Assembly: GCA_947367115.1 (NCBI GenBank)
Contig: CANBCW010000015.1
Coordinates: forward strand, 1-38,441
Reading direction: 5' to 3'
Source: an uncultured Clostridia bacterium
GTDB taxonomy: Bacteria > Bacillota > Clostridia > Oscillospirales > Oscillospiraceae
Length of the DNA stretch: 38,441 nucleotides
This document shows, piece by piece, positions 16,342 through 24,354 of the stretch. The number at the start of each line of letters is the position of its first letter. Position 1 is the first letter of the stretch. A program made the position numbers and the translations under genes. The notes beneath the pieces are model-generated. The model was not told the DNA's origin. It searched no databases and saw nothing but the letters and a program-made list of their open reading frames with translations.

Positions 16342-17130
16342 TTATCTACGGTTCTGTTCCATCCATTTTACCGCGAAGTCCACAAGTTCTCTTTGCTTCA
16401 TGAATGTAACCGTTCCGTTTCCCAAGGGAACTTTTTGTACGGAGTGGGCTGCTTCAAAGGCTTCCCCGATCTGCTCAAAATCCTCACCGTCTACATAGAG
16501 GGTGGAATATGCTTTCCAAACCCGCTCTCCGTTTTCCATAACGGCACTGTATTCTGTGCTGTCATGCTTTCCGGGATACTCGGCTCTTACATCCGCTAAA
16601 TGCAGTGAAGTGTTTTTATCATAGCCAACGCCGATCAGCAGGACATATCCATCCAATTCATACAGCTTGCCGATGGGAGAGCCTTCGCCAAAAATGTTGG
16701 AAAGGTCATGCCCCGCTGTGAGGTACTGCGCATACCTTCCGTTGGCTGCTACAGAACGAGCCGGGTGGTCACTGCGCAGGCTTCCCGGCCACTTACGAAA
16801 CATCTCCGCAACGGCACCCATGGTATTGGTGGGGGTAATGTCCTTGTTGTAAGCAGGCCAGTTATCCCGAATCAACTGCCACCACTGCTCCGGTTCCTCC
16901 CAGTGAACGCCTGTGGCCGGATCAAGGTTCTTCCATGACTGTGTCGGCATCATAATGGTTCCGTCCGTTCCCACGCTTTCCAGAAGCGCTTCAATGACGG
17001 TCTGCGCGCCGCCGCATACAAATCCCAGACTGCTCAGCGAAGTATGCACCATAACGGTCTGTCCCTTACTGACCCCAGCCTTGGCCAGCGCCGCAAGGAT
17101 GTCCTGTTTCAATACGATCTGTCTTTCCAT
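16342..17130 (-). CDS. AAC(3)-family (antibiotic_NAT) N-acetyltransferase
   Basis: The 262-residue protein matches the aminoglycoside 3-N-acetyltransferase fold. Landmarks are VMVHTSLSSLGFVCGGA near the N-terminus, the central TPTNTMGAVAEMFRKWPG, RSDHPARSVAANG, and GSPIGKLYELDGYVLLIGVG followed by NTSLHLAD. These include the His-x-Ser and Asp-His-Pro regions that contact acetyl-CoA and substrate. Many chromosomal members (YokD-like) do not confer resistance, so the substrate is unproven. The SD GGAGGAGACAGGCA supports the start. It lies 73 bases downstream of the kinase-like gene with no terminator between, so both are probably one transcript. Confidence 0.9.
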   Translation of the reverse strand: MERQIVLKQDILAALAKAGVSKGQTVMVHTSLSSLGFVCGGAQTVIEALLESVGTDGTIMMPTQSWKNLDPATGVHWEEPEQWWQLIRDNWPAYNKDITPTNTMGAVAEMFRKWPGSLRSDHPARSVAANGRYAQYLTAGHDLSNIFGEGSPIGKLYELDGYVLLIGVGYDKNTSLHLADVRAEYPGKHDSTEYSAVMENGERVWKAYSTLYVDGEDFEQIGEAFEAAHSVQKVPLGNGTVTFMKQRELVDFAVKWMEQNRR

Positions 17131-17203
17131 TGCCTGTCTCCTCCGTTATCAGAATAATCCATAAAGCTTTTGTTTGATCTCTTGATCCGTCATGCCCATC
17201 TTC

Positions 17204-17707
17204 CTATGGCGTATTTCCCCAGTATCGAATGCCCCAGTTCTCAAAGCTCCATTCATCCATATAGGCATTGCACTCATAGTCGATATAATACAGCAAGCCG
17301 TCCTGCACCACAAAATTGGTCGGGTAATAATCAATGTTCAGACCGGCGGCATACAGCATGCGGCACATTTGGCGCACCTGCTCCAAGTATTCCGGCTTGA
17401 CCGCATCCTGCGTCACCAGTTCCGCAATGGTATCACCGGCGATATACTCCTTCAGGATCCGCTCGTTTGGGATATCCACATCATACAGTTCCGGTACACG
17501 GATTCCCACGTCCCGCAGCCGCCCATAATCCCGGAGTTCGGATTGAAGCTTATCCCCAAACTGATAATAGTCGCATGGTTCATGGTGAATCTGCTTCAGC
17601 ACATATTCCTGATTGCCGTCCGTGACCAGATAGGAATATCCTCCCTTTCCGTGACCCAAGAGCTTGACCACAGAATAGGCTTTTTCATTTACGTGTATGA
17701 CATCCAT
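17204..17707 (-). CDS. Small protein-kinase-like (ELK/Kdo-kinase type) protein
   Basis: The 167-residue protein has a compact kinase fold. The glycine loop is GHGKGGYSY (about 18-26), the ATP lysine is in YVLKQI, the helix-C glutamate in LQSELRDY and the hinge in LKEYIAGDT. The catalytic loop LNIDYYPTNFVV retains Asp and Asn, and YIDYE stands in for DFG. It could phosphorylate a small molecule, antibiotic or protein. It is short for the APH superfamily. Beyond the TAG stop a different frame continues in a plausible way (MGMTDQEIKQKLYGLF up to 17149), so a C-terminal frameshift is possible. The SD AAAGGGGGC is before the ATG. It leads the operon with the AAC(3)-like gene. Confidence 0.75.
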   Translation of the reverse strand: MDVIHVNEKAYSVVKLLGHGKGGYSYLVTDGNQEYVLKQIHHEPCDYYQFGDKLQSELRDYGRLRDVGIRVPELYDVDIPNERILKEYIAGDTIAELVTQDAVKPEYLEQVRQMCRMLYAAGLNIDYYPTNFVVQDGLLYYIDYECNAYMDEWSFENWGIRYWGNTP

Positions 17708-17835
17708 TCAAGCGCCCCCTTTCTGTTTGCTTTTACACTTTGCTGTGCGGTGGTTTTCTGAAATTTTCTTGATTTTCCAGCTCGGCTCTAAGATGAAACC
17801 AGCAATCCCTCTGCTAATATTCAATCGCTATCCGT

Positions 17836-17864
17836 ATTATATTACATGATATTGACCTTTGCAA
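17836..17864 (-). promoter_or_regulatory. Promoter of the kinase-like / AAC(3) operon
   Basis: On the minus strand TTGCAA (17859-17864) and a perfect TATAAT (17836-17841) are exactly 17 bases apart. The predicted leader is about 120 bases long. It starts immediately beside the recombinase terminator, that is, at the likely left border of the mobile element. Confidence 0.8.
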
Positions 17865-17869
17865 CAGGC

Positions 17870-17907
17870 AAAAAACACCCTATCCGGCGGTGAAACCGGA
17901 TAGGGTG
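17870..17907 (-). terminator. Terminator of the serine recombinase gene
   Basis: A perfect 12-bp stem CACCCTATCCGG / CCGGATAGGGTG with an eight-base loop is followed on the minus strand by TTTTTTGCC. It lies 33 bases after the recombinase stop. Confidence 0.9.
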
Positions 17908-17940
17908 ACAATTTGACGCTATTTTTATTTGCCCATTTCC

Positions 17941-19680
17941 TTAATGGCAGCCTGTGGGGCTGTTATCCATGGCGGGGGAAAGATCCCCCGAAACCATGAT
18001 TTTTGTATTTGTCTTGCGTTTGCCCTGCAACTGGCAGTGCAGAGGCTTGTCCGGATCACCGTCGAACCGCAGATACCAGTCGAATCCATCCTTGGAAACG
18101 ACAATCTTCACCACAAAGGCTTCAATCACCGACTCCGGCACATCATGACCTTCATCCCGGTTGGTGTACTGTTCCAAAGCATATTGGAGAACTGTGAGCT
18201 TTTCTGTATAGTCCACAACCTCCTTGGGGGCAGCTTCTGCGGACAGCTTTTCAATCTCTTTCTGAAGCTGCTGCATCCTGGGTTCCAGCTCGGCGCACTT
18301 CATGCGAAAGGCCTCCCGGCTGAGATCCCCGTCGGCACGCATTTCAATGTAACCGTCGATCTTCTTGGACAACTTTGCCAGCTCCGCCTGCTTGGCTTTT
18401 AAGATAGCTTCCTTGTCCTGGGTTTCTTCTGTATCTCCAATGTGGGCTTCCAAAATAGAGTTGGCAAGGGCCAGCACCTTGTCCTTTTGGGAGAGGTACT
18501 TCCGGAAGATCAGGTTCGCCATCATCTGCAACCGCCATTCCGGGATCATGGGTGTCTGGCAAATTCCGTCTAAGGGAAGCCCCTTCTTCTTTCTGCTTTC
18601 ATAGGAGCCGGTGCGGACGGAACTGTAACACTGATAGGAATTCTGCACCTGCCGGTCAGACCGGTCCCATTTTCGCATGTTGAAGGTATGCCCACATTCG
18701 CAGATCAGCAGCTTGCCCCAGACAGTGGTGCGGGGTTTCTTGCCCTTTGTCCGACCTGTGTTCAGATTCTTACAACCTGTTCTCTTTAGTTCCATAATTC
18801 GCTGCACCCTTTCAAATTCTTCTACGGTGACGATGGGTTCGTGCTTGCCCTGTGCCTGGGTAAATTCCATCTCACCGTAGTTTTTAACTTTCTTCTGCTT
18901 CAGATAATCCGGTGTGTATTCCTTGTGGTAGGTCATGATGCCGCAGTAGAAGGAGTTCTTCAGCACATGGGAAATCACCGTGGGGAACCACTTGTCCTTG
19001 CCCTGAGAGGTTTTATATCCCCGCCGCTCCAGTTCGTCCTTGATTTTCACAAGGCCGCAGCCATCCAGATACATGTCAAAGATCAGCCGGACGGTCTTGG
19101 CCTGCTCCGGATTGATGTGGAATTCCACCAGCTTAGTCTTGTCCGGCAGCAATTCTTCATATCGGTCATACCCCAGAATATTGCCGTTGCCGTAATAGAC
19201 ACCGTTATTCATGGATGTCTGCTGCCCGCTTTTGACACGAATAGAGGTCTTCCGACTTTCGTCCTGGGCAAGGGTGGCCATGATGGTGAGCCGAAGCTCA
19301 CCATCGCCGTCGAAGGTCTTGATGCCGTCGTTGATAAAGTAGACCTCTACTCCATGCTCTTTCAGCATCCGGGTGTACTGCAAGGTATCCACGGTATTTC
19401 GGGCAAACCGGGATACCTCACGGGTCAGAATCAGGTCAAACTTGTGCTTTTTCGCATCCTCCATCATCCGCATGAATTCGGGACGCTTTTCAGCGGATGT
19501 GCCGGTGATGCCCTCGTCCACATACCGCTCCACCAGGGTCCATTCCGGGTGGAAGTCCAGCAGGGGTTTGTACCAGTCCAGCTGATTTTCCAATGCGGAA
19601 ATCTGTGCCTCATGCTCTGTGGACACACGGGCATAGATCACCACTTTCCGCTTGAGATATTCCATGGAATAAGGAATCAT
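17941..19680 (-). CDS. Large serine recombinase (integrase) of the mobile element
   Basis: The 579-residue protein has an N-terminal resolvase/invertase catalytic domain: VVIYARVSTEHEAQ with nucleophile Ser20, REVSRFARNTVDTL, and a GELRLTIMATLAQDES region. A recombinase DNA-binding domain and a zinc-ribbon with CECGHTF follow, then a long coiled-coil (about 420-480, rich in KQAELAKLSKKI-like heptads) typical of large serine integrases. It catalyses site-specific attP x attB integration and excision. It sits at the left end of the element transcribed toward the border, as is common. Its ATG overlaps the stop of the 60-residue gene upstream (ATGA). Confidence 0.94.
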   Translation of the reverse strand: MIPYSMEYLKRKVVIYARVSTEHEAQISALENQLDWYKPLLDFHPEWTLVERYVDEGITGTSAEKRPEFMRMMEDAKKHKFDLILTREVSRFARNTVDTLQYTRMLKEHGVEVYFINDGIKTFDGDGELRLTIMATLAQDESRKTSIRVKSGQQTSMNNGVYYGNGNILGYDRYEELLPDKTKLVEFHINPEQAKTVRLIFDMYLDGCGLVKIKDELERRGYKTSQGKDKWFPTVISHVLKNSFYCGIMTYHKEYTPDYLKQKKVKNYGEMEFTQAQGKHEPIVTVEEFERVQRIMELKRTGCKNLNTGRTKGKKPRTTVWGKLLICECGHTFNMRKWDRSDRQVQNSYQCYSSVRTGSYESRKKKGLPLDGICQTPMIPEWRLQMMANLIFRKYLSQKDKVLALANSILEAHIGDTEETQDKEAILKAKQAELAKLSKKIDGYIEMRADGDLSREAFRMKCAELEPRMQQLQKEIEKLSAEAAPKEVVDYTEKLTVLQYALEQYTNRDEGHDVPESVIEAFVVKIVVSKDGFDWYLRFDGDPDKPLHCQLQGKRKTNTKIMVSGDLSPAMDNSPTGCH

Positions 19681-19859
19681 GCTGCATTCTCCTTTTCTTC
19701 AAAAATCGCAAATTTGGAAAGATCCACCACATCTGCGTAGTCTTTTAAGATGTTGCGGAACATATATGCCGGGATTTCGCCGTCCTTGTACAGCTGCTCG
19801 ATCAGCTTCAGTGCGGCAAAATAGTAGTCGGCAGTGAATTCTGTGTTAATTGTATTCAT
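19677..19859 (-). CDS. Small SHOCT-like protein upstream of the recombinase
   Basis: The 60-residue acidic protein contains LKLIEQLYKDGEIPAYMFRNIL, resembling the short SHOCT-type oligomerization motif seen in small proteins next to recombinases in Firmicutes elements (recognised from memory). The ATG at 19859 follows AAGGAGGAACGCA; an upstream in-frame start at 19877 would swallow the SD. It ends within the recombinase start (four-base overlap), so the two are translationally coupled. It could modulate excision directionality, which is inference. Confidence 0.75.
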   Translation of the reverse strand: MNTINTEFTADYYFAALKLIEQLYKDGEIPAYMFRNILKDYADVVDLSKFAIFEEKENAA

Positions 19860-19886
19860 TGCGTTCCTCCTTGACAAACGTGCCAG

Positions 19887-20726
19887 TCAGCGCTCCCGGT
19901 CCCGTTGCCGCTTGCGCTGATACTCACCCAGCAGCTTCAAGATGACCTCCTGCATTTGCGCCGGGGTGTAGTTCTTAGGAAAGAACTTCCGCACCTCATC
20001 GGTGCGGAAGCTGATCTTTTCACGCTGGTTGGCTTTGGGTTGGGTGAGGATGCCGAAGATGATATCCATATTCAGCTTCCCGGCTTGACTCAGCTGCTTC
20101 AGCTGGATGGCTTGGGATAAAGATGGGGTACAATCCTCGCTCTCCATGGTTTCCAACAAGTCCTTTTGTTCCGCTTCAGTAAGGTAAGATAACTCTACCG
20201 CCGGGGTAAGGGCAATCCTCCCTTCATCCACCTTTTCCAAGATGCCGGGTATAAGGTTCGTCAAGCTGATGTAGCGTTGAACTTGTCTGCCACTTTCTTC
20301 ATCGGACAAGGTATCACGCAACTTGTGGCCAACTTGTCCACAAGTTAGGTCCGTCCTCTTTCCTTGTCTACCAAGCGCATCCATCTTCAGCTTATATGCG
20401 AATGCTTTCTCGCTAGGCAAAATGCGTTCCCGATGGAGGTTGCTGTCCACCAAAGCGATAGCCGCCGCATCCCGGTCAATGGAATAGACCAAGGCAGGAA
20501 CCGTCTGGATTCCTGCCTTCCTGCATGCGTGTAATCTCCTATGCCCGGAGATTACCTCATATTCTCCGTTATCCAGTGGACGGACCACCAACGGAGTCAG
20601 TAAGCCTTGGGTAAGGATGCTCCAAACAAGCTGGTCCATTTCTTCGTTATCGACCACCTTAAAGGGGTGGCCTTCAAAGGGTCGCAATTTCTCAACGGCT
20701 AAATGCTCTGCTCTTGTTTCTTTCAT
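19887..20726 (-). CDS. ParB-like DNA-binding protein (orphan, no ParA)
   Basis: The 279-residue protein has an N-terminal ParB/Srx nuclease-like domain. Its motifs are QGLLTPLVVRPL, EYEVISGHRRLHACRKAG and LVDSNLHRERILPSEKA, which match the CTP-binding boxes of ParB. A helix-turn-helix region follows around RQVQRYISLTNLIPGILEKV. It likely binds element DNA for maintenance, mobilization or regulation. No ParA-type ATPase accompanies it. Its ATG lies 35 bases inside the relaxase gene, behind AGGAG, so it is coupled to the relaxase. The C-terminus is very basic (KRQRDRER). Confidence 0.88.
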   Translation of the reverse strand: MKETRAEHLAVEKLRPFEGHPFKVVDNEEMDQLVWSILTQGLLTPLVVRPLDNGEYEVISGHRRLHACRKAGIQTVPALVYSIDRDAAAIALVDSNLHRERILPSEKAFAYKLKMDALGRQGKRTDLTCGQVGHKLRDTLSDEESGRQVQRYISLTNLIPGILEKVDEGRIALTPAVELSYLTEAEQKDLLETMESEDCTPSLSQAIQLKQLSQAGKLNMDIIFGILTQPKANQREKISFRTDEVRKFFPKNYTPAQMQEVILKLLGEYQRKRQRDRER

Positions 20727-22077
20727 TGTTCTTATCTCCTTTCACAAATTCAGTCTCCTGCTGCCGCTCCATGGCAAGCAGGTTTTCTATTTGGGGTGTT
20801 CTCTCTGCAATGCGCTTAGCGATCCTTTGCTGCTTCCGTAGAGGTTCCATCTTTTGGGTGATCGCTTTCGCCTGCAGCTTCAGTTCTGACTTTTCTTCTT
20901 CCAGCGCACGGCGGATCTTATTGCGGATATGCTCCCGCTGCACTTTTAGCTGATCGATCCGGGTATCAATATCCACCCGGAACGCAGAAAGCTCCTCTGC
21001 GGTGTCGATGTGACAGTCACAGAGAAGCTTGTAGTCCTCAATATATTGATCCAGCTTTCGTACTTCCTCCCGGAGCAGCGGAGATAGCGGACGGTTTTGC
21101 TTTTCTTCCATGCTGTTGCCTGTGCAAAGCTTCAGCAGCTCAATAAAGACGGCAAACATCAGCTGCATTCCATCCATCCGTTGTGCTTCCCGGTACGCGT
21201 ACTCTATTGCCAGCAGCGGTGTGCGCTTCCTCTGGGGATACACGATCACATACAGCTCCGGCTTGCTGTGATTGGCAAGCAATCGGTCACGGATCGCATC
21301 TATGGTGTACCGTGGCCCAAGGCTTTTCAACCGCACAGGTCGATTCCAACCTTTTGCAATCAGTGAAGGGTTGTTGCCATTGGCATCTCTGCGGAATTCA
21401 TAGCCCAGGTTTCGCAGATACTGGGCAAAGGAATTGTAGGTTGTGGTTTTGGAGATCGCTTCATCCACATCCCGGCGCAGGATATCCCGATGGGTCAGCT
21501 TGCCTTCTCGGTGTGCCCAGTATGCGCCCTTTTCGCCTCCATAGAAGCTGGCATTTTCCAACACGGTTTTATTGTGTTCCCGGCAGATGGCATCGGATAT
21601 TTCCCGCAGCTTATAATGATCGGACACATGATTTTCAAACTTCCTGCCGGTTTTGAAGGATACGGAGTTGATCACAAAATGGTTGTGCAGAGAATCGGTG
21701 TTCAAATGGGTGGTGACCACGATTTGATATTCCTCGCCCCACATCTTCTTTGCGGTCTCCATGCCGATGGCATGGGCCTCCTCCGGTGTGACCTCGCCGG
21801 GTTTGAAGCTTTGGAAGCCGTGGTAAGCCACATTCCCGCCCAGCTTTCCAAATTGGCGCTTGGTTGCCATCATCGCTCCATAGGGGTCATGCTTGGGACA
21901 GTTGACGGTGCTGACATACATTTTCCGGTCTGTCTTGGCATCGTTGCTCACATAGGTCAGCGCCTTATGAAGATCATCGTCCAGGTACTTAGCCTCAGTG
22001 GTCTTGTCCGGGTTTTCCGCATAGTCGATGACATCCTTCAGACTACCCTTTACAGGCCAGAATCCTGTAGTCGCCAC
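20692..22077 (-). CDS. Relaxase/mobilization nuclease (VirD2-like, MOB family)
   Basis: The 461-residue protein has an N-terminal relaxase domain. The motif VVTTHLNTDSLHNHFVINSV (about 120-139) is the three-histidine metal site, and NVAYHGFQSFKPGEVTPEEA precedes it. The remainder is a charged, coiled-coil-rich C-terminus (about 330-450). It would nick oriT and pilot the strand during mobilization by a helper conjugation system. Its start overlaps the MobC-like gene by 28 bases and its end overlaps parB by 35, a tight mobilization operon. The catalytic tyrosine cannot be assigned with certainty by eye; Tyr residues lie in the first 45 residues. Confidence 0.92.
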   Translation of the reverse strand: MATTGFWPVKGSLKDVIDYAENPDKTTEAKYLDDDLHKALTYVSNDAKTDRKMYVSTVNCPKHDPYGAMMATKRQFGKLGGNVAYHGFQSFKPGEVTPEEAHAIGMETAKKMWGEEYQIVVTTHLNTDSLHNHFVINSVSFKTGRKFENHVSDHYKLREISDAICREHNKTVLENASFYGGEKGAYWAHREGKLTHRDILRRDVDEAISKTTTYNSFAQYLRNLGYEFRRDANGNNPSLIAKGWNRPVRLKSLGPRYTIDAIRDRLLANHSKPELYVIVYPQRKRTPLLAIEYAYREAQRMDGMQLMFAVFIELLKLCTGNSMEEKQNRPLSPLLREEVRKLDQYIEDYKLLCDCHIDTAEELSAFRVDIDTRIDQLKVQREHIRNKIRRALEEEKSELKLQAKAITQKMEPLRKQQRIAKRIAERTPQIENLLAMERQQETEFVKGDKNNERNKSRAFSR

Positions 22078-22385
22078 AGTGCCACCTCCTCCATAATTTT
22101 CCGCTGCGTTTGCTTCCGGGGCAGGAACAGGTTTTGCCGCAGATCATTGAAGATCGCTGTCAGCGCTGCTTCTGCTTCCGGCTTTAGCGGCAAATTGCTG
22201 ATCTCACACAGCTTGGCGTACACGGTATAAAACCGATCATCCAAAAAAGGTCCGGGCTCGTAACCCAGACCTCTCTTACGCAGATATTCAGATAGTGATA
22301 GGCCGCACTTCTGTGCCAGCCGGTCTAACTGCGCTTTTTCCTTCTCCGTCACACGGATATTGATTAGCTTTCTGTTATCGTTCAT
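22050..22385 (-). CDS. MobC-like plasmid mobilization accessory protein
   Basis: The 111-residue protein begins with a ribbon-helix-helix-like segment, RKLINIRVTEKEKAQLDRLA followed by CGLSLSEYLRKRGLG, which is characteristic of MobC/relaxosome accessory proteins that bind oriT and assist the relaxase. The C-terminal part (EAEAALTAIFNDLRQNLFLP) is helical. I chose the ATG at 22385 because AAGGAGTCAAT directly precedes it; a longer reading into the upstream inverted-repeat region has no SD. It overlaps the relaxase start and has an oriT-like region immediately upstream. Confidence 0.85.
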   Translation of the reverse strand: MNDNRKLINIRVTEKEKAQLDRLAQKCGLSLSEYLRKRGLGYEPGPFLDDRFYTVYAKLCEISNLPLKPEAEAALTAIFNDLRQNLFLPRKQTQRKIMEEVALWRLQDSGL

Positions 22386-22488
22386 ATTGACTCCTTTCTG
22401 ATTGGGGGATTGGGGTGCGCCCCAAAGAAAAGCAGCGGGCACGGGACCCTCTGCTAAATTGGAACTTGCTTTACAAGTTCCCTGCTCG
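22386..22488. other. Candidate origin of transfer (oriT)
   Basis: The gap directly upstream of mobC carries two inverted repeats: TTGGGG / CCCCAA around TGCG (22410-22425), and GGAACTTG / CAAGTTCC (22461-22481). A GC-rich tract lies between them. Clustered palindromes next to a mobC-relaxase pair are the usual oriT setting. The nic site cannot be pinpointed. Confidence 0.4.
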
Positions 22489-22818
22489 TTACAGTATCGG
22501 ACAGAATTCGTCGTCCTCCAATTGGACTACTTCCTGGAGATAGACCTGGCCGCTTTTCTTTGCCTGTTGGAAGATCAGCAGAAATACACTTCCAATAGGA
22601 GTATCTGCCAGTCCCAAGTAATTCTCCCGGGGAAAGGTGCAGGCAATGATCTTGCGGCCATCTTCCAGAGTGAAGAAGCTGCGTAAGTTCCGATTTCCCC
22701 AAACCTTTAGGTCCAGGATGGCAACAAAATCACCTTCGGTTTCAATAAAACGGTAGTCGCTGGTGTCAATGCCGGATTCGGCAAATTGGTTCTTGGATAA
22801 TGCTCTTTTTTCGTACAT
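22489..22818 (-). CDS. Conserved mobile-element protein of unknown function (109 aa)
   Basis: The 109-residue, mixed alpha/beta, acidic C-terminal protein has no catalytic motif I recognise. It contains DTSDYRFIETEGDFVAILDL and FFTLEDGRKIIACTFPRENY. The ATG at 22818 follows AAAGGAGGAACTACT; an in-frame upstream start at 22902 would run through a perfect inverted repeat. It lies between the parMR-like genes and the mobilization genes, which suggests a maintenance or transfer-related role by position only. Confidence 0.7.
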   Translation of the reverse strand: MYEKRALSKNQFAESGIDTSDYRFIETEGDFVAILDLKVWGNRNLRSFFTLEDGRKIIACTFPRENYLGLADTPIGSVFLLIFQQAKKSGQVYLQEVVQLEDDEFCPIL

Positions 22819-22840
22819 AGTAGTTCCTCCTTTGATGTAA

Positions 22841-22870
22841 TGACGGCGGTTGCAAAGAAAACCGCCGTCA
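22841..22870. repeat. Perfect 11-bp inverted repeat in the leader of the 109-aa gene
   Basis: TGACGGCGGTT / AACCGCCGTCA with an eight-base loop lies 23 bases before the start codon at 22818 and just before its SD. No T run follows on the minus strand, so it is more likely an operator or leader hairpin than a terminator. On the plus strand a CTTTTT follows, but no gene is there. Confidence 0.55.
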
Positions 22871-22900
22871 CTTTTTATTCCTTTACCTGTAAAAAGGCGC

Positions 22901-22942
22901 AAAAAAAGCAGGCATCAAAAATCCCTTTACGGATATGCCTGC
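22901..22942 (-). terminator. Terminator of the parM/parR-like operon
   Basis: On the minus strand GCAGGCAT / ATGCCTGC arms with a 19-base loop are followed by TTTTTTT. It begins about 40 bases after the ParR-like stop. Confidence 0.7.
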
Positions 22943-22983
22943 GATTTGGCTCTTATTTGATAGTGCTGTATCATTCTGCGCCG

Positions 22984-23313
22984 TCAAAACTGCTCCAAAA
23001 ATGACAGCGCATTGTCATTGGCTTCTTGCCGGCATTCCTCTTCCGGTGGTTGCATGGGTACAGCAGGTGGCTGTAATACCTGCATCAGCTGAAGCAGTGG
23101 AGAGGTGGTGCGAAGTTCTGACCGGATGGTATCTATCACTGCCTGAAGAAAAGCATCCTCTTCTCGTTGCCGGGTCTGGGCATCCAGATAGCTGCAGACA
23201 GCGGTGACGGTTGCTTTGCTGTAAGACTTGGGATCCTTCTTCAGATAGTCATACACCCGCCGATCCGGTTCTTTGTCCATGTTCAGCCGCAGGGTAATAT
23301 TCTTGATGCTCAT
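22984..23313 (-). CDS. ParR-like partition adaptor (second gene of actin-type partition pair)
   Basis: The 109-residue protein begins MSIKNITLRLNMDKEPDRRV and has the small basic N-terminus with a ribbon-helix-helix-like pattern and an acidic, proline/glutamine-rich C-terminus (PPEEE, ending LSFLEQF). This is typical of adaptor proteins encoded just after ParM/StbA-type actins. Its ATG overlaps the stop of the actin gene by four bases. It would bind centromere-like repeats and the actin filament end. Assignment rests mainly on gene order, size and charge distribution. Confidence 0.7.
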   Translation of the reverse strand: MSIKNITLRLNMDKEPDRRVYDYLKKDPKSYSKATVTAVCSYLDAQTRQREEDAFLQAVIDTIRSELRTTSPLLQLMQVLQPPAVPMQPPEEECRQEANDNALSFLEQF

Positions 23314-24233
23314 GTCCGTTCACCCTTCCCCATAGTCAGCGCAGCCAGATGCTCATAGCCTTTGGCAGCGGCGCAGATGTCCGGTTGGATTGTCACCCGG
23401 CTGCGGTCAAACTGACCGAAGTGACGAACAAGGCAGCCTCCACCGCCAACCACCGTCAGCCGCATGAGCCGGGAATCGTAGCCCCGCTCCCGCAGCTTGC
23501 GGAAGATCTCTGCGGTGTAGCTTCTTGCGGTAGTCTCCATAGTCTTTTCGATAGCCGGGTCAATGTCCAGACTTCCGTTGCGCAGGAAACGGTGGATGGC
23601 AGGTTCATCCAGCTGGGCATTATGCTCCCTCAGCAGGTTCTCCCGCAGCGCAAGCACACACTGATTTACACCGAATTTCTCTGTGAACATATTCCGGGGG
23701 TCCGGCTTTGTGTCTGTGATCCGCAGGATGTTCATGGTGCCGTTGCCTATGTCGCAGAGCATATGGCTGCCCTTAAAATCGTGGAGTCTATCCGCAATGG
23801 CGGCAAACCCCTGCGGAAACACATCCGCCCCAACGATGCGGATATTATAATCCACGCCTTTGAAACGGAAACTAACGGTCTCCTTTTGCAGCAGATATGC
23901 CTTAAAGCTCTCCTTCTGCTGACCCACCCAGGTCAATGGCAGACCGGCTGCAATGTGGACATCGGCGCAGGTGATCCGCTCCCGGTGCAGTTCTCTGGCA
24001 ATCGCCGCCAGGGTCAGCACATAGTAGTCCTGGTCACCGATCTTTTCAGCGGCATACTCCTTATGCCCAACGCCGATTTGATAGTACCGACCTTCGTAGA
24101 TCAGAAGATCCTGCTTGAAGGTAGGTTCCGTATCACTGACCATCACGCCGGTAGGGAAACAGCAGTTGGCGGTCTTAATGTTTCCAAATCCATGGTCGAT
24201 GCCAATGATATATGTGTTTGCAAATTTTCTCAT
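23310..24233 (-). CDS. ParM/StbA-like actin-type partition ATPase
   Basis: The 307-residue protein has actin-superfamily motifs. The phosphate-1 loop is IIGIDHGFGNIKTA at the N-terminus, phosphate-2 is MLCDIGNGTMNI (about 160), and the adenosine motif is LTVVGGGGCLV (about 265). It resembles plasmid segregation actins of Firmicutes (Alp/ParM group). The start at 24233 follows CAGGAGGAAAAAC; the longer reading to 24260 has no SD. With the adaptor gene it forms a plasmid-type segregation pair on an apparently integrated element, suggesting a replicating circular stage or stabilization after excision. A separate terminator upstream means it has its own promoter, not clearly recognisable. Confidence 0.88.
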   Translation of the reverse strand: MRKFANTYIIGIDHGFGNIKTANCCFPTGVMVSDTEPTFKQDLLIYEGRYYQIGVGHKEYAAEKIGDQDYYVLTLAAIARELHRERITCADVHIAAGLPLTWVGQQKESFKAYLLQKETVSFRFKGVDYNIRIVGADVFPQGFAAIADRLHDFKGSHMLCDIGNGTMNILRITDTKPDPRNMFTEKFGVNQCVLALRENLLREHNAQLDEPAIHRFLRNGSLDIDPAIEKTMETTARSYTAEIFRKLRERGYDSRLMRLTVVGGGGCLVRHFGQFDRSRVTIQPDICAAAKGYEHLAALTMGKGERT

Positions 24234-24305
24234 GTTTTTCCTCCTGTTCTTTTGCTGCAACCCAAAATGTGGGGGCAGTATTCAAAATAGCGGCTTCCGC
24301 ACAAC

Positions 24306-24336
24306 GAAAAACAGCACCCACAAAAGTGAGTGCTGT
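24306..24336 (-). terminator. Terminator of the sigma-like gene
   Basis: On the minus strand ACAGCACTCAC / GTGGGTGCTGT (one G-T pair) with a TTTT loop is followed by TTTTTCG. It separates the sigma-like gene from the parM-like gene. Confidence 0.75.
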
Positions 24337-24354
24337 CGGTCATGGTATGTTGAT

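Noticed and set aside
17708..17830. Riboswitch or T-box in the leader of the kinase/AAC(3) operon
   Set aside because: No AGGGTGGNACCGCG-like box or other known core was seen; only a long ordinary leader.
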